DNA from: Anaerolineae bacterium
GTDB taxonomy: Bacteria > Chloroflexota > Anaerolineae > Anaerolineales > Anaerolineaceae
NCBI GenBank assembly: GCA_013178095.1
Contig: JABLXK010000002.1
Span: 1 to 64,000 of the forward strand
Direction: 5' to 3'
Length of the DNA: 64,000 nt
Part shown: positions 45,819 to 53,062 of the stretch, piece after piece
Position numbering within the stretch: the first letter of the stretch is position 1
Layout: every line of letters starts with the position of its first letter
Position numbers and translations under genes: made by a program
Notes under the pieces: model-generated
Database searches by the model: none
What the model was told of the DNA's origin: nothing
Seen by the model: only the letters and a program-made list of their open reading frames with translations

Positions 45819-46895
45819 TTAGTTTACTTTACCGAATTCAACATCCGGATACAGAATTGCCCACGCCTCTTCAGGTGTCTTTGTTTCAACCCCTGGTGGC
45901 AGAAGTTCAGGATGATTGGTCACAAAATAGAAGGGAGCGAAAGCGGTTTTGGGGATATTGGTGTCGCCATTGAATGCTTTTTGCAGATAATCAACTGCCA
46001 TCGTGCCCATGTCGAACGGACGTTGTCCAATTACACCCTTGATGGGGGAGTCTTCTTCTGCCATTTCTGCCAGGACGATGCGGTCAGCATCCGTGCAAAC
46101 GACAAATACTTTATCCTGCATTCCGGATTCGCGGATCGCTTTTGCAGCGCCAACTGCGGGCATACCCCACGAAGAATAAACCAAATTGATATCAGGATTT
46201 GCCAGCAGTGCAGAGCGAACGGCGGTCATTGACTGATTAACTGCATCAGCTAAGCCGGAATCCAAAACACCCAGGTAGGTCCATCCTTCAATTTCAAAAA
46301 CCAGGTCAGCAACTTTATCGCGAATGTCGACTGTCTTCCAACCAAAATCAGGGATAGTTAGATGAACATATTTTCCTGCCACGCCATTCATTTTGTTGAC
46401 TGCAAAGACACTCAACAATTCAGTGGTCATATAATTGTCAGGGAAGATATCCGTGACGGAATTCTGTGTTGTCAGGTCGACCGTAACAACAGGAATACCA
46501 GCTGCTTTTAGTTTAGCAATAACGGGCTCGAGAGTCGGTCCAGCACCGCCAGGAACAACAACGCCATCTACTCCCTGGCTGAGGAATCCTTCAAGAGCTG
46601 TTAATTGAGCTTCGCTGTCGGTTTCGGCATTGGTTTGAATCACTTCCCAGCCCATTTCGGCTGCTTTTGCTTTCACGCCTTCAGCAACCTGGATATTCCA
46701 GTCATTGCCAAGCTGGTAGCTGGCCAAGCCGATAACCTTCTTTTCGCCGGATGCGGCTGGCTCGGCGGCTTGTTCGGCAGGTGCGGCTTCTTCAGCGGCA
46801 GCGGCTGGCTCGGCGGCTGCCGCAGTCTGGCAGCTTGAAAAGACTAAGCCTAAAACTAAAGCTAACACAAGGATCTTTGAAACTTTTGTAAACAT
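45819..46895 (-). CDS. Sugar ABC transporter substrate-binding lipoprotein
   Basis: This 358-residue exported lipoprotein has a signal peptide with Cys22 (VFSSC). An Ala/Glu/Pro-rich linker (about 23-50) is followed by a periplasmic-binding fold of RbsB type (KKVIGLASYQLGNDWNIQV, QGVDGVVVPGGAGPTLEPV). It is the first gene of the long catabolic operon, directly downstream of a GntR-type operator overlapping a sigma70 promoter. The ligand is presumably a pentose, hexose or related polyol used by the downstream kinase and aldolase. Confidence 0.92.
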   Translation of the reverse strand: MFTKVSKILVLALVLGLVFSSCQTAAAAEPAAAAEEAAPAEQAAEPAASGEKKVIGLASYQLGNDWNIQVAEGVKAKAAEMGWEVIQTNAETDSEAQLTALEGFLSQGVDGVVVPGGAGPTLEPVIAKLKAAGIPVVTVDLTTQNSVTDIFPDNYMTTELLSVFAVNKMNGVAGKYVHLTIPDFGWKTVDIRDKVADLVFEIEGWTYLGVLDSGLADAVNQSMTAVRSALLANPDINLVYSSWGMPAVGAAKAIRESGMQDKVFVVCTDADRIVLAEMAEEDSPIKGVIGQRPFDMGTMAVDYLQKAFNGDTNIPKTAFAPFYFVTNHPELLPPGVETKTPEEAWAILYPDVEFGKVN

Positions 46896-47001
46896 TTGTA
46901 TCTCTCCTCAGTAAATTTTTGTTTAAAAATATTTTTTCTTTATATATATTAAATTTGCACCTCCGTAAAATAATATGCTAGATTCTCTTAGTTGTTTAGA
47001 G

Positions 47002-47017
47002 GTATAGACGTCTATAT
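47002..47017. promoter_or_regulatory. GntR/HutC-type operator (GTATAGAC-GTCTATAT)
   Basis: TATAGACGTCTATA (47003-47016) is a perfect 14-bp palindrome. It contains GTATAGAC, an exact match to the GTNTANAC core used by HutC-subfamily GntR regulators. It abuts and partly overlaps the -10 box of the operon promoter, so binding would block transcription. The GntR gene at 38101-38841 is in the controlled operon. Confidence 0.6.
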
Positions 47018-47044
47018 GATATAAAATATCTCAAGAAAAGTCAA
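47016..47044 (-). promoter_or_regulatory. Promoter of the catabolic operon
   Basis: On the minus strand, -35 TTGACT (47039-47044), a 17-bp spacer and -10 TATCAT (47016-47021). The start site would be near 47009, inside the palindromic operator, about 115 bases before the binding-protein start. Confidence 0.7.
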
Positions 47045-47111
47045 GAGAATTTCAGTATTCCCTTGTCTTAAATTTAAATTATTGAGGATTTGTTTATTTG
47101 AAAGAGGAAAG

Positions 47112-48167
47112 CTAGAAGGTAATTACGTCATTAATGACTTGTTTAATAGCCGCCAGATCAAGATTTTTCTTGTCGAGAAATGCAATAGCGCCGGATTCAA
47201 GCGCCAAACGATGGAATTCACGGTCTGGATACGCACTGATCATTACAATACGGGTTTGCGGGCTGACTCTTTTTATTTTACGGGCACATAAAATGCCATC
47301 TTCCTCGCCAAGAATGACGTCGATTAATGCTAATTGAAAATGGATGGTTTGAGTTAATTGCATCGAACCCTGAATGTCATCCGTCTCGTAGATCAAAGCT
47401 TCGGGCTGGACTTTTCCGATCATCTTGAGCAGTTGTTTTCGATAACGGACATTATCATCCACAACCAAAATGGCAGGCGAGTAATCAGTTTCACGGCGGG
47501 TTGGGATAATAATTTCTGCGGCTTCATTTCCCGGGGTAGCCAGAATTTTCGGATGTCGCGCAACAAAGTTAACTGCTTCCAGCCTGCTTTGGACATTCAA
47601 TTGCTGATACAGGCGTGTCAGATGGTTTTCAACTGTCTTTACGCTTAGATCCATCTCCTTCGCAATGGATTTATTATCCAATCCTTGATGCAAAAATCTT
47701 AAAATAGAACGCTGCCTCTCGGTAAGTTCGGGTATTTTTAGATTCGCCGCTGGAGAATCGGTTAATTTACTTATCAGTGAACTGGAAAGCCAGCGTTCAC
47801 CTGCCAGAACCTGTTGTATTGCCAGCCTTAGATCGTTCAAGGATTGATCTTTCATGTGATAGCCATTTACGCCGGCTTTCAACAAACCTTTGACATAGAT
47901 ATCATCGTCGTAAGCACTTACGACCAGGATTTTTATTTCAGGATAACGGGATTTGATTTCATGAATTGCCTGGATTGGCTGAAATTCCGGCATAGTGACG
48001 TCCATGATAAGGCAATCGACTCGATGGTTTTTCAGGAAATCAAATAATTGCTTGCCATCCCCAATTTCTCCAATCACTTCCAATTCCGGCATTTGCTCAA
48101 TCATCCTGCGAATACCGGAACGAACAATCGCATGGTCATCAGCCAGGAGAATGTGAGTCTTCGACAT
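47112..48167 (-). CDS. Response regulator with REC - LuxR-type HTH - REC architecture
   Basis: This 351-residue protein starts at ATG 48167. Receiver 1 (1-120) has acidic D10 and D11, phospho-acceptor D56 in LIMDVTMP, S84 and K106. A NarL/FixJ HTH occupies about 147-206 (LTERQRSILRFLHQGLDNK, then SIAKEMDLSVKTVENHLTRLY). Receiver 2 (about 231-351) has D237 and D238, D283 in LIDVILGEEDG, S311 and K333. Both receivers keep every phosphorylation residue. A receiver on each side of the DNA-binding domain is unusual; NarL proteins normally end with the HTH. It is divergent from the ABC ATPase-histidine kinase gene, its obvious partner. Confidence 0.93.
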   Translation of the reverse strand: MSKTHILLADDHAIVRSGIRRMIEQMPELEVIGEIGDGKQLFDFLKNHRVDCLIMDVTMPEFQPIQAIHEIKSRYPEIKILVVSAYDDDIYVKGLLKAGVNGYHMKDQSLNDLRLAIQQVLAGERWLSSSLISKLTDSPAANLKIPELTERQRSILRFLHQGLDNKSIAKEMDLSVKTVENHLTRLYQQLNVQSRLEAVNFVARHPKILATPGNEAAEIIIPTRRETDYSPAILVVDDNVRYRKQLLKMIGKVQPEALIYETDDIQGSMQLTQTIHFQLALIDVILGEEDGILCARKIKRVSPQTRIVMISAYPDREFHRLALESGAIAFLDKKNLDLAAIKQVINDVITF

Positions 48168-48286
48168 AAACAATTTATACCACTGAACCGTCCTCTGTTA
48201 TTAATCCTGTAGAAATAGGCGTAGATATAAATCATGTATAATCTTTTTACTTGCCAAATAAGCAATAAGGTTCAAACGTTTTTAAT
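48168..48286. promoter_or_regulatory. Divergent control region of the two-component system
   Basis: These are 119 bases between the regulator and kinase starts. TATAAT at 48237-48242 could be a plus-strand -10 for the kinase gene, and TATAAA lies just before the regulator ATG on the other strand. Neither has a convincing -35. The 7-2-7 repeat found upstream of the second transporter is not present here. Confidence 0.35.
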
Positions 48287-49969
48287 ATGGCAGGGAGTTG
48301 CTTGTGTTTCAATAAGGATATTGTCTCTTATCCCAAAAAATACGATCAAGATAACTCAAACCCTATGCAAACACTCTTGCAGGTAAAGAATTTATCCAAA
48401 TCTTTTGGCACCCTTCCGGTTCTTCAACAAGTCAGTTTTGATATTTCCGAAGCTGAGGTGGTAGGGTTAACCGGTAGTACCGGTTCCGGTAAATCTGTGC
48501 TGGTCATGCTCCTGGCTGGTTTATATGCTCCCGACCAAGGTGACATTTATTACCTTGGGAAAAAACTAACCAACCCTTTCATCGCTCAAAAACTGGGTAT
48601 TGGCGTGATTCATCAACGTCCGCCGCTTGAAGATCATTTTGATGTTATCAGTAATATTTTTCTGGGGAATGAGATTGGCTCCCCCGATCGTCTGGGTTGG
48701 TTGAAAACCTTGGATAATGACCAAATGCGCCAGAAATCGCTTGAGCTATTAAATAAGCTGGGTATTGAATTCAAATCATTGAATGAAAAAGTGTACAACT
48801 TATCCGGCGAGCAACGCCAAATGATTGCGATTGCCAGGATACTAACCAAACCGGTGAAATTGATCATTATGGATGAACCGACGCTTTCTCTCAGTTATCC
48901 GAATCAACAGCGATTGCTCGGCTTAATTCAAGAATGGCGACAAGATGGCGTCTCCGTGCTTTTCAGCAGCAATAACCTTGATCATTTATTTGCTGTAACG
49001 GATCGGATCATTATTCTGAATCAGGGGAAGAAAACTGCCAACCTGAATACCGACAAAACCACCCGAGAAGAAGTGGTTAGTGCTTTGCTCGGTATGAGAA
49101 ATCCTGCGGAACCAACCCCAACATTCTGGGATTATGATAGTTACGATCATATCCGAGAAAATGCCGAAAGACTCCGCTACCATCAAATGCTGCTGGAAAA
49201 GGATTTGGCCGCTGAAGGAACTCTGAATCGTCAATTGACAGAACAATTGGCAGAACAATTACAAGCGCTGGATCAAGCTAACCTGGCACTGCGCGAAGCC
49301 CAAAGGCGACTATTGTCTGAACGCGAAGAAGAGAGAAAATTTCTAGCTCGAGAACTCCATGATGAAATTATTCAAGATTTGTTAAGCGTTAATTATGAAT
49401 TGGAAGGGCTGGAAGCAGAAGGTGAACAGATTTCCCACCTGAGTGACAATTTGGCTAACGTTCGCAGGAGTATCCGAGACCTTGTCGATGATTTAAGGAA
49501 TATTTGCAGGAACCTGCGACCCCCAACCATCGATAACCTTGGGTTGGGAGCCGCGCTGCAATCCTACGCACAGGATTGGTCCAACCGGACCGGAATTAAT
49601 ATCCAGCTCAACCTGGATCCTATGCTAGGACGGCTGCCGGAAGAAACAGAATTATCAATATTCAGGATCATCCAGGAAGGGTTGAATAATGTCTGGCGTC
49701 ATGCGCAAGCGAAGAATGTACAACTAAACTTACGGCATTCCACTCCACGCTCCCTGATTGTATCCATCAGCGATGATGGGTTGGGATTGGAAGAGGATTT
49801 TGACTTGACCGCATTGGCAAATAACGGCCATTATGGACTTCTCGGTATCAGTGAACGCGTTTCTCTTTTAAGCGGCAGATTTCATCTCCAGCGATCTCCT
49901 GAAGGTGGGTCTTTGTTATTGGTGGAAATTCCTCACCCGCGGGTGAACTCTCGCAATCAAATAGAGTAA
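48287..49969 (+). CDS. ABC ATPase domain fused to a NarL-family histidine kinase
   Basis: This 560-residue protein has no membrane helix. Residues 27-270 form a sugar-importer-type ABC domain: Walker A GSTGSGKS (63-70), Q loop GVIHQRPP, signature LSGEQ (172-176) and Walker B IIMDEPT (D196, E197). The switch His is replaced by N229 (FSSNNL) and the D-loop Asp is missing (TLSLSY). A coiled coil (about 285-345) leads to the HisKA_3 box EERKFLARELHDEIIQDLL with H358, an HATPase N box near 467 (EGLNNVWRHA) and glycine boxes DDGLGL and GLLGISERV. The start is ATG 48287, or ATG 48365 at the ABC domain. It is divergent from its response regulator and upstream of a sugar ABC operon. Confidence 0.93.
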   Translation: MAGSCLCFNKDIVSYPKKYDQDNSNPMQTLLQVKNLSKSFGTLPVLQQVSFDISEAEVVGLTGSTGSGKSVLVMLLAGLYAPDQGDIYYLGKKLTNPFIAQKLGIGVIHQRPPLEDHFDVISNIFLGNEIGSPDRLGWLKTLDNDQMRQKSLELLNKLGIEFKSLNEKVYNLSGEQRQMIAIARILTKPVKLIIMDEPTLSLSYPNQQRLLGLIQEWRQDGVSVLFSSNNLDHLFAVTDRIIILNQGKKTANLNTDKTTREEVVSALLGMRNPAEPTPTFWDYDSYDHIRENAERLRYHQMLLEKDLAAEGTLNRQLTEQLAEQLQALDQANLALREAQRRLLSEREEERKFLARELHDEIIQDLLSVNYELEGLEAEGEQISHLSDNLANVRRSIRDLVDDLRNICRNLRPPTIDNLGLGAALQSYAQDWSNRTGINIQLNLDPMLGRLPEETELSIFRIIQEGLNNVWRHAQAKNVQLNLRHSTPRSLIVSISDDGLGLEEDFDLTALANNGHYGLLGISERVSLLSGRFHLQRSPEGGSLLLVEIPHPRVNSRNQIE

Positions 49970-49981
49970 TTAGAAACCAAG

Positions 49982-50011
49982 TAGGGGATTTCCCCTATCG
50001 AAACAAGGGGA
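49982..50011. promoter_or_regulatory. Candidate response-regulator site, TAGGGGA-TT-TCCCCTA plus half-site
   Basis: TAGGGGA (49982-49988), 2 bases, TCCCCTA (49991-49997) is a perfect 7-2-7 inverted repeat; AGGGGA recurs at 50006-50011. The 7-2-7 arrangement is the documented geometry for NarL-type dimers, though the bases differ from the E. coli NarL heptamer. It lies about 30-60 bases upstream of a candidate -35, where an activator would bind. Confidence 0.5.
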
Positions 50012-50038
50012 AAGAAACTAAATTAACCAATCATAATT

Positions 50039-50067
50039 TTGCTATCCTAATCCTACGCCGTTATATG
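50039..50067 (+). promoter_or_regulatory. Candidate promoter of the second sugar ABC operon
   Basis: TTGCTA (50039-50044), a 17-bp spacer and TATATG (50062-50067). Both boxes are imperfect, as expected for an activator-dependent promoter. The dyad at 49982-49997 would be centred about 85 bases upstream of the start site. Confidence 0.35.
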
Positions 50068-50111
50068 AAAAGAACTCAATTTTTGTTATGAAAGTAAATA
50101 GGCAATATTTT

Positions 50112-50152
50112 GACTCAACAGGATTAAGAAACTGTGAGTTTTTTTATTTTTT
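50112..50152 (+). terminator. Possible leader terminator/attenuator
   Basis: A short imperfect stem (GACTCAACA with TGTGAGTT) is followed by a T-rich run. It could end the kinase transcript or attenuate the following operon. The stem is weak. Confidence 0.3.
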
Positions 50153-50271
50153 GAGCAATGGAATAATCATGCCAGAATGCGTAACAGGAGGTGCGTCGGG
50201 AAAAAAGATCAATAAAATAGACTGATAAAAAAAATCCACTTAAAAAATCATTCTATCAAGGAGGAATGAAA

Positions 50272-51432
50272 ATGTTTAAAAAAGGTACATTGTTTGTTTT
50301 ATTAGCGGCGTTGATTGTTGCTGCTTCTGTATTAACAGCCTGCCAACCGGCAGCAACCGAAGCGCCGGCCGAAGAAGCTGCTCCTGCCGAAGAAGCTGCG
50401 CCAGCTGAGGAAGCCAAGCTGGCTGTCGGCATTGTGCTCCCAACGAAGGATGAACCGCGCTGGATTCAGGATGAAACCAGATTCACCGAAGCGTTGACCG
50501 CTGCCGGCTATGATGTGGAAATCCTGTTCAGCCAGGGTGATTCTGCCAAGGAAAAAGCCAATGTGGAATCCCTAATCTCGAAGGGCGTAAAAGTTCTCAT
50601 TATTTGCCCCCAGGATGGAACCGCTGCTGCAGCCGCTGCGGAAGAAGCTGCGGCCGCAGGTGTGAAAGTCATTTCCTATGACCGCCTGATCCGCGACACT
50701 GAAGCAGTTGATTACTATGTTACTTTCGACAGTATCGCAGTGGGTGCCCAGCAAGGTCAATACCTGATTGACAATGCAACCGGCACTGGCAATCCTCTGT
50801 ACCTGTATGCAGGTGCAGCCTCTGATAATAACGCCTTTATTTTCTTTGAGGGCGCCTGGAGTGTCTTGCAGCCCAAGATTGCAGACGGTACCTTCGTAAT
50901 TAAGAACTCAAGCGAAGCGGTTGCCCTGCAGGACAAGGCAGAATTAACCCGCGATGAAATGAGCAAGATCATCGGCCAGGTCACCACCAACTGGGACTTC
51001 AACACTGCCAAGAACCTGGCAGAGGCTAACCTGACTGCCGCTTCTGCTGCTGATAAGGGCAATGTATTTATCCTGGCTCCGAACGATGGCACCGCACGTG
51101 CAATTGCAGACGTGTTCGGTGTTGACAAGGATGTCACCAGCTACTTTGTGACCGGCCAGGATGCAGAAATCGCTTCCGTGCAATACATCATCGACGGTAA
51201 ACAATCTATGACCGTTTGGAAAGATGTCCGCACGCTGGTAAAGGATGCGATCTCTGCTGCAGTTGCCTTGCTTGAGGGCGGAACACCGGAAGCCAAAGGC
51301 AGCTATAACAATGGTGTGAAGGATGTACCCGCGATTCAATCCGCCGTGGTTACTGTCGACAAGAATAACGTAAAGTCCGAATTAATTGATGGTGGTTACT
51401 ACACCGCTGATCAATTCACTGGATTAGAGTAA
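50272..51432 (+). CDS. Sugar ABC transporter substrate-binding lipoprotein (ChvE/XylF-like)
   Basis: This 386-residue exported lipoprotein has a signal peptide with a good lipobox, VLTAC. A repetitive linker (PAEEAAPAEEAAPAEEA) is followed by a binding fold with KLAVGIVLPTKDEPRWIQD at its start, VISYDRLIRDTEAVDYYVTFD, and VTGQDAEIASVQYIIDGKQSMTVWKD near the C-terminus. These blocks match ChvE/XylF-type xylose, glucose or multi-sugar receptors. I chose the second of two ATGs (50272) because AAGGAGG is then at proper spacing; ATG 50266 is the alternative. It is followed by ATPase and permease genes of the matching type. Confidence 0.92.
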   Translation: MFKKGTLFVLLAALIVAASVLTACQPAATEAPAEEAAPAEEAAPAEEAKLAVGIVLPTKDEPRWIQDETRFTEALTAAGYDVEILFSQGDSAKEKANVESLISKGVKVLIICPQDGTAAAAAAEEAAAAGVKVISYDRLIRDTEAVDYYVTFDSIAVGAQQGQYLIDNATGTGNPLYLYAGAASDNNAFIFFEGAWSVLQPKIADGTFVIKNSSEAVALQDKAELTRDEMSKIIGQVTTNWDFNTAKNLAEANLTAASAADKGNVFILAPNDGTARAIADVFGVDKDVTSYFVTGQDAEIASVQYIIDGKQSMTVWKDVRTLVKDAISAAVALLEGGTPEAKGSYNNGVKDVPAIQSAVVTVDKNNVKSELIDGGYYTADQFTGLE

Positions 51433-51450
51433 ATCTGTCAGTTTGGTAAA

Positions 51451-51488
51451 AAGAAAAGTGATGGTATTTCCTTACCATCACTTTTCTT
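51451..51488 (+). terminator. Strong hairpin between binding-protein and ATPase genes
   Basis: A perfect 16-bp stem (51451-51466 with 51473-51488) with a 6-nt loop, 18 bases after the binding-protein stop and with only a short T tract. In such operons hairpins here protect the binding-protein message and reduce downstream expression. Confidence 0.75.
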
Positions 51489-51530
51489 GAATGATGATTT
51501 TGATTTTGTTATTGTGGAGTTGGATTATCA

Positions 51531-53051
51531 ATGAATAGCCATATTTTGGAAATGAAATCCATAACAAAGGAATTTCCAGGGGTGAAAGCACTTGACGAAG
51601 TCAGTTTTTCAGTAACCAAAGGGGAAATTCATTGTTTGGTTGGTGAAAATGGCGCTGGCAAATCCACATTAATGAAAGTCCTGAGCGGGGTTTATCCCTA
51701 TGGTGAATATACCGGTGAAATCCATTTCAATGGAATTGAACAAAAATTTTCGGGAATTAGCGATAGTAAAAAGGCGGGAATTGCAATTATTTATCAGGAA
51801 CTTGCGCTAGTTCCCGAAATGTCGGTATATGAAAATATTTTTCTTGGCCACGAGATCCAGAAAAAGGGCATTGTGGATTGGAATGAAACGATTAAACAAT
51901 CCGTGGAAATGCTCAAAAAGGTAAGGTTGGAGATCAATCCCGCCACGAAAGTTATGGAGTTGGGAGTCGGGAAACAACAACTAATTGAAATAGCCAAAGC
52001 GCTCAGCCAGGATGTGAAATTATTAATCCTTGATGAACCTACTTCAGCACTGAATGAAGATGACTGCGAAAATCTTTTTGACTTGCTGCGTGAGTTAAAG
52101 CAGCATGGGGTTACCTCCATTTTAATTTCACATAAACTTAAAGAAGTCATTGGAATTGCCGATACCGTAACCGTACTACGCGACGGTCGGACAATTTGCA
52201 CACTCGATGCGAGGAATGGGCAGGTCTCGGAAGGTATTTTGATCAAACACATGGTTGGCCGAGAGATCAATAATGTCTACCCGCCCCGGCCACGGTCGAA
52301 ACATGGAGAAGTGATTTTTGAAGTCCGGAATTTGAATGCTTATAACCCCAAGATTGGCCGCACGATCCTGAAGGATATCAATTTCAACGTAAAAAAAGGA
52401 GAGGTTGTAGGATTTGCAGGTTTGATGGGGTCGGGAAGGACTGAGCTTGCGTTGAGCCTTTTTGGCAACCCCGCCGGTTTTGAAATTAGCGGTGAGGTTA
52501 TCGTTGAAGGAAAAAAGCGGGATTTTAAAAATCCAAGGCATGCGATCAATTCCGGACTGGCTTACGTAACCGAAGATCGCAAGGGGAACGGATTGATCTT
52601 GATTCAGGATGTCAAGCAAAACATCACCCTGGCTAACATGAAAAGAATCTCCAAACGCGGGATTGTCAACGAAAATAATGAAGTTAAGCAAGCAATTGAA
52701 TACCGGAAAGCTTTGGATATCCGTACTCCCACCATTGAGCAAAAAGTCCTTAATCTAAGTGGCGGAAATCAACAAAAAGTATCGCTGGCTAAATGGTTGT
52801 TTGTCAGCCCGGAAATACTTATCCTGGATGAACCAACTCGTGGTATAGATGTTGGTGCGAAATTCGAAATTTACACTATCATGAATCAACTGGTAGCTGA
52901 AGGTAAGAGCATTATTATGATTTCATCCGAATTGCCGGAAATCCTTGGCATGAGCGACAGAATTTATATTGTTTCGTCAGGAAGAATTACCGGGGAGCTC
53001 TCCATCGAAGAGGCAACCCAGGAAAAGATCATGCATATGGCTACAAATTAA
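51531..53051 (+). CDS. Sugar ABC transporter ATP-binding protein (XylG/GguA-like)
   Basis: This 506-residue protein has two fused nucleotide-binding domains. Domain 1 has Walker A GENGAGKS near residue 38, LGVGKQQ as signature-like sequence, LLILDEPTSAL and the switch His in ISHKLKE. Domain 2 has GLMGSGRTELALSLFG in the Walker A position, LSGGNQQKVSLAKWL, ILILDEPTRGIDVG and Ser-Ser in place of the switch His (ISSELPE), normal for this family. The closely related first-domain motifs make it a useful comparison for the degenerate ABC domain of the nearby kinase fusion. Confidence 0.93.
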   Translation: MNSHILEMKSITKEFPGVKALDEVSFSVTKGEIHCLVGENGAGKSTLMKVLSGVYPYGEYTGEIHFNGIEQKFSGISDSKKAGIAIIYQELALVPEMSVYENIFLGHEIQKKGIVDWNETIKQSVEMLKKVRLEINPATKVMELGVGKQQLIEIAKALSQDVKLLILDEPTSALNEDDCENLFDLLRELKQHGVTSILISHKLKEVIGIADTVTVLRDGRTICTLDARNGQVSEGILIKHMVGREINNVYPPRPRSKHGEVIFEVRNLNAYNPKIGRTILKDINFNVKKGEVVGFAGLMGSGRTELALSLFGNPAGFEISGEVIVEGKKRDFKNPRHAINSGLAYVTEDRKGNGLILIQDVKQNITLANMKRISKRGIVNENNEVKQAIEYRKALDIRTPTIEQKVLNLSGGNQQKVSLAKWLFVSPEILILDEPTRGIDVGAKFEIYTIMNQLVAEGKSIIMISSELPEILGMSDRIYIVSSGRITGELSIEEATQEKIMHMATN

Positions 53052-53062
53052 GGAGATCTGCT

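Larger units (their letters stand above)
49970..50271. other. Leader region of the second sugar ABC transporter
   Basis: There is no gene. It holds, in order, a 7-2-7 inverted repeat with a third half-site (49982-50011), a candidate promoter (50039-50067), a weak hairpin followed by a T-rich run (50112-50152), and a strong ribosome-binding site AAGGAGG (about 50258-50264). Confidence 0.6.

Noticed and set aside
48168-48286. Second copy of the 7-2-7 repeat for autoregulation of the two-component genes
   Set aside because: I looked for AGGGGA/TCCCCT half-sites here and found none convincing.
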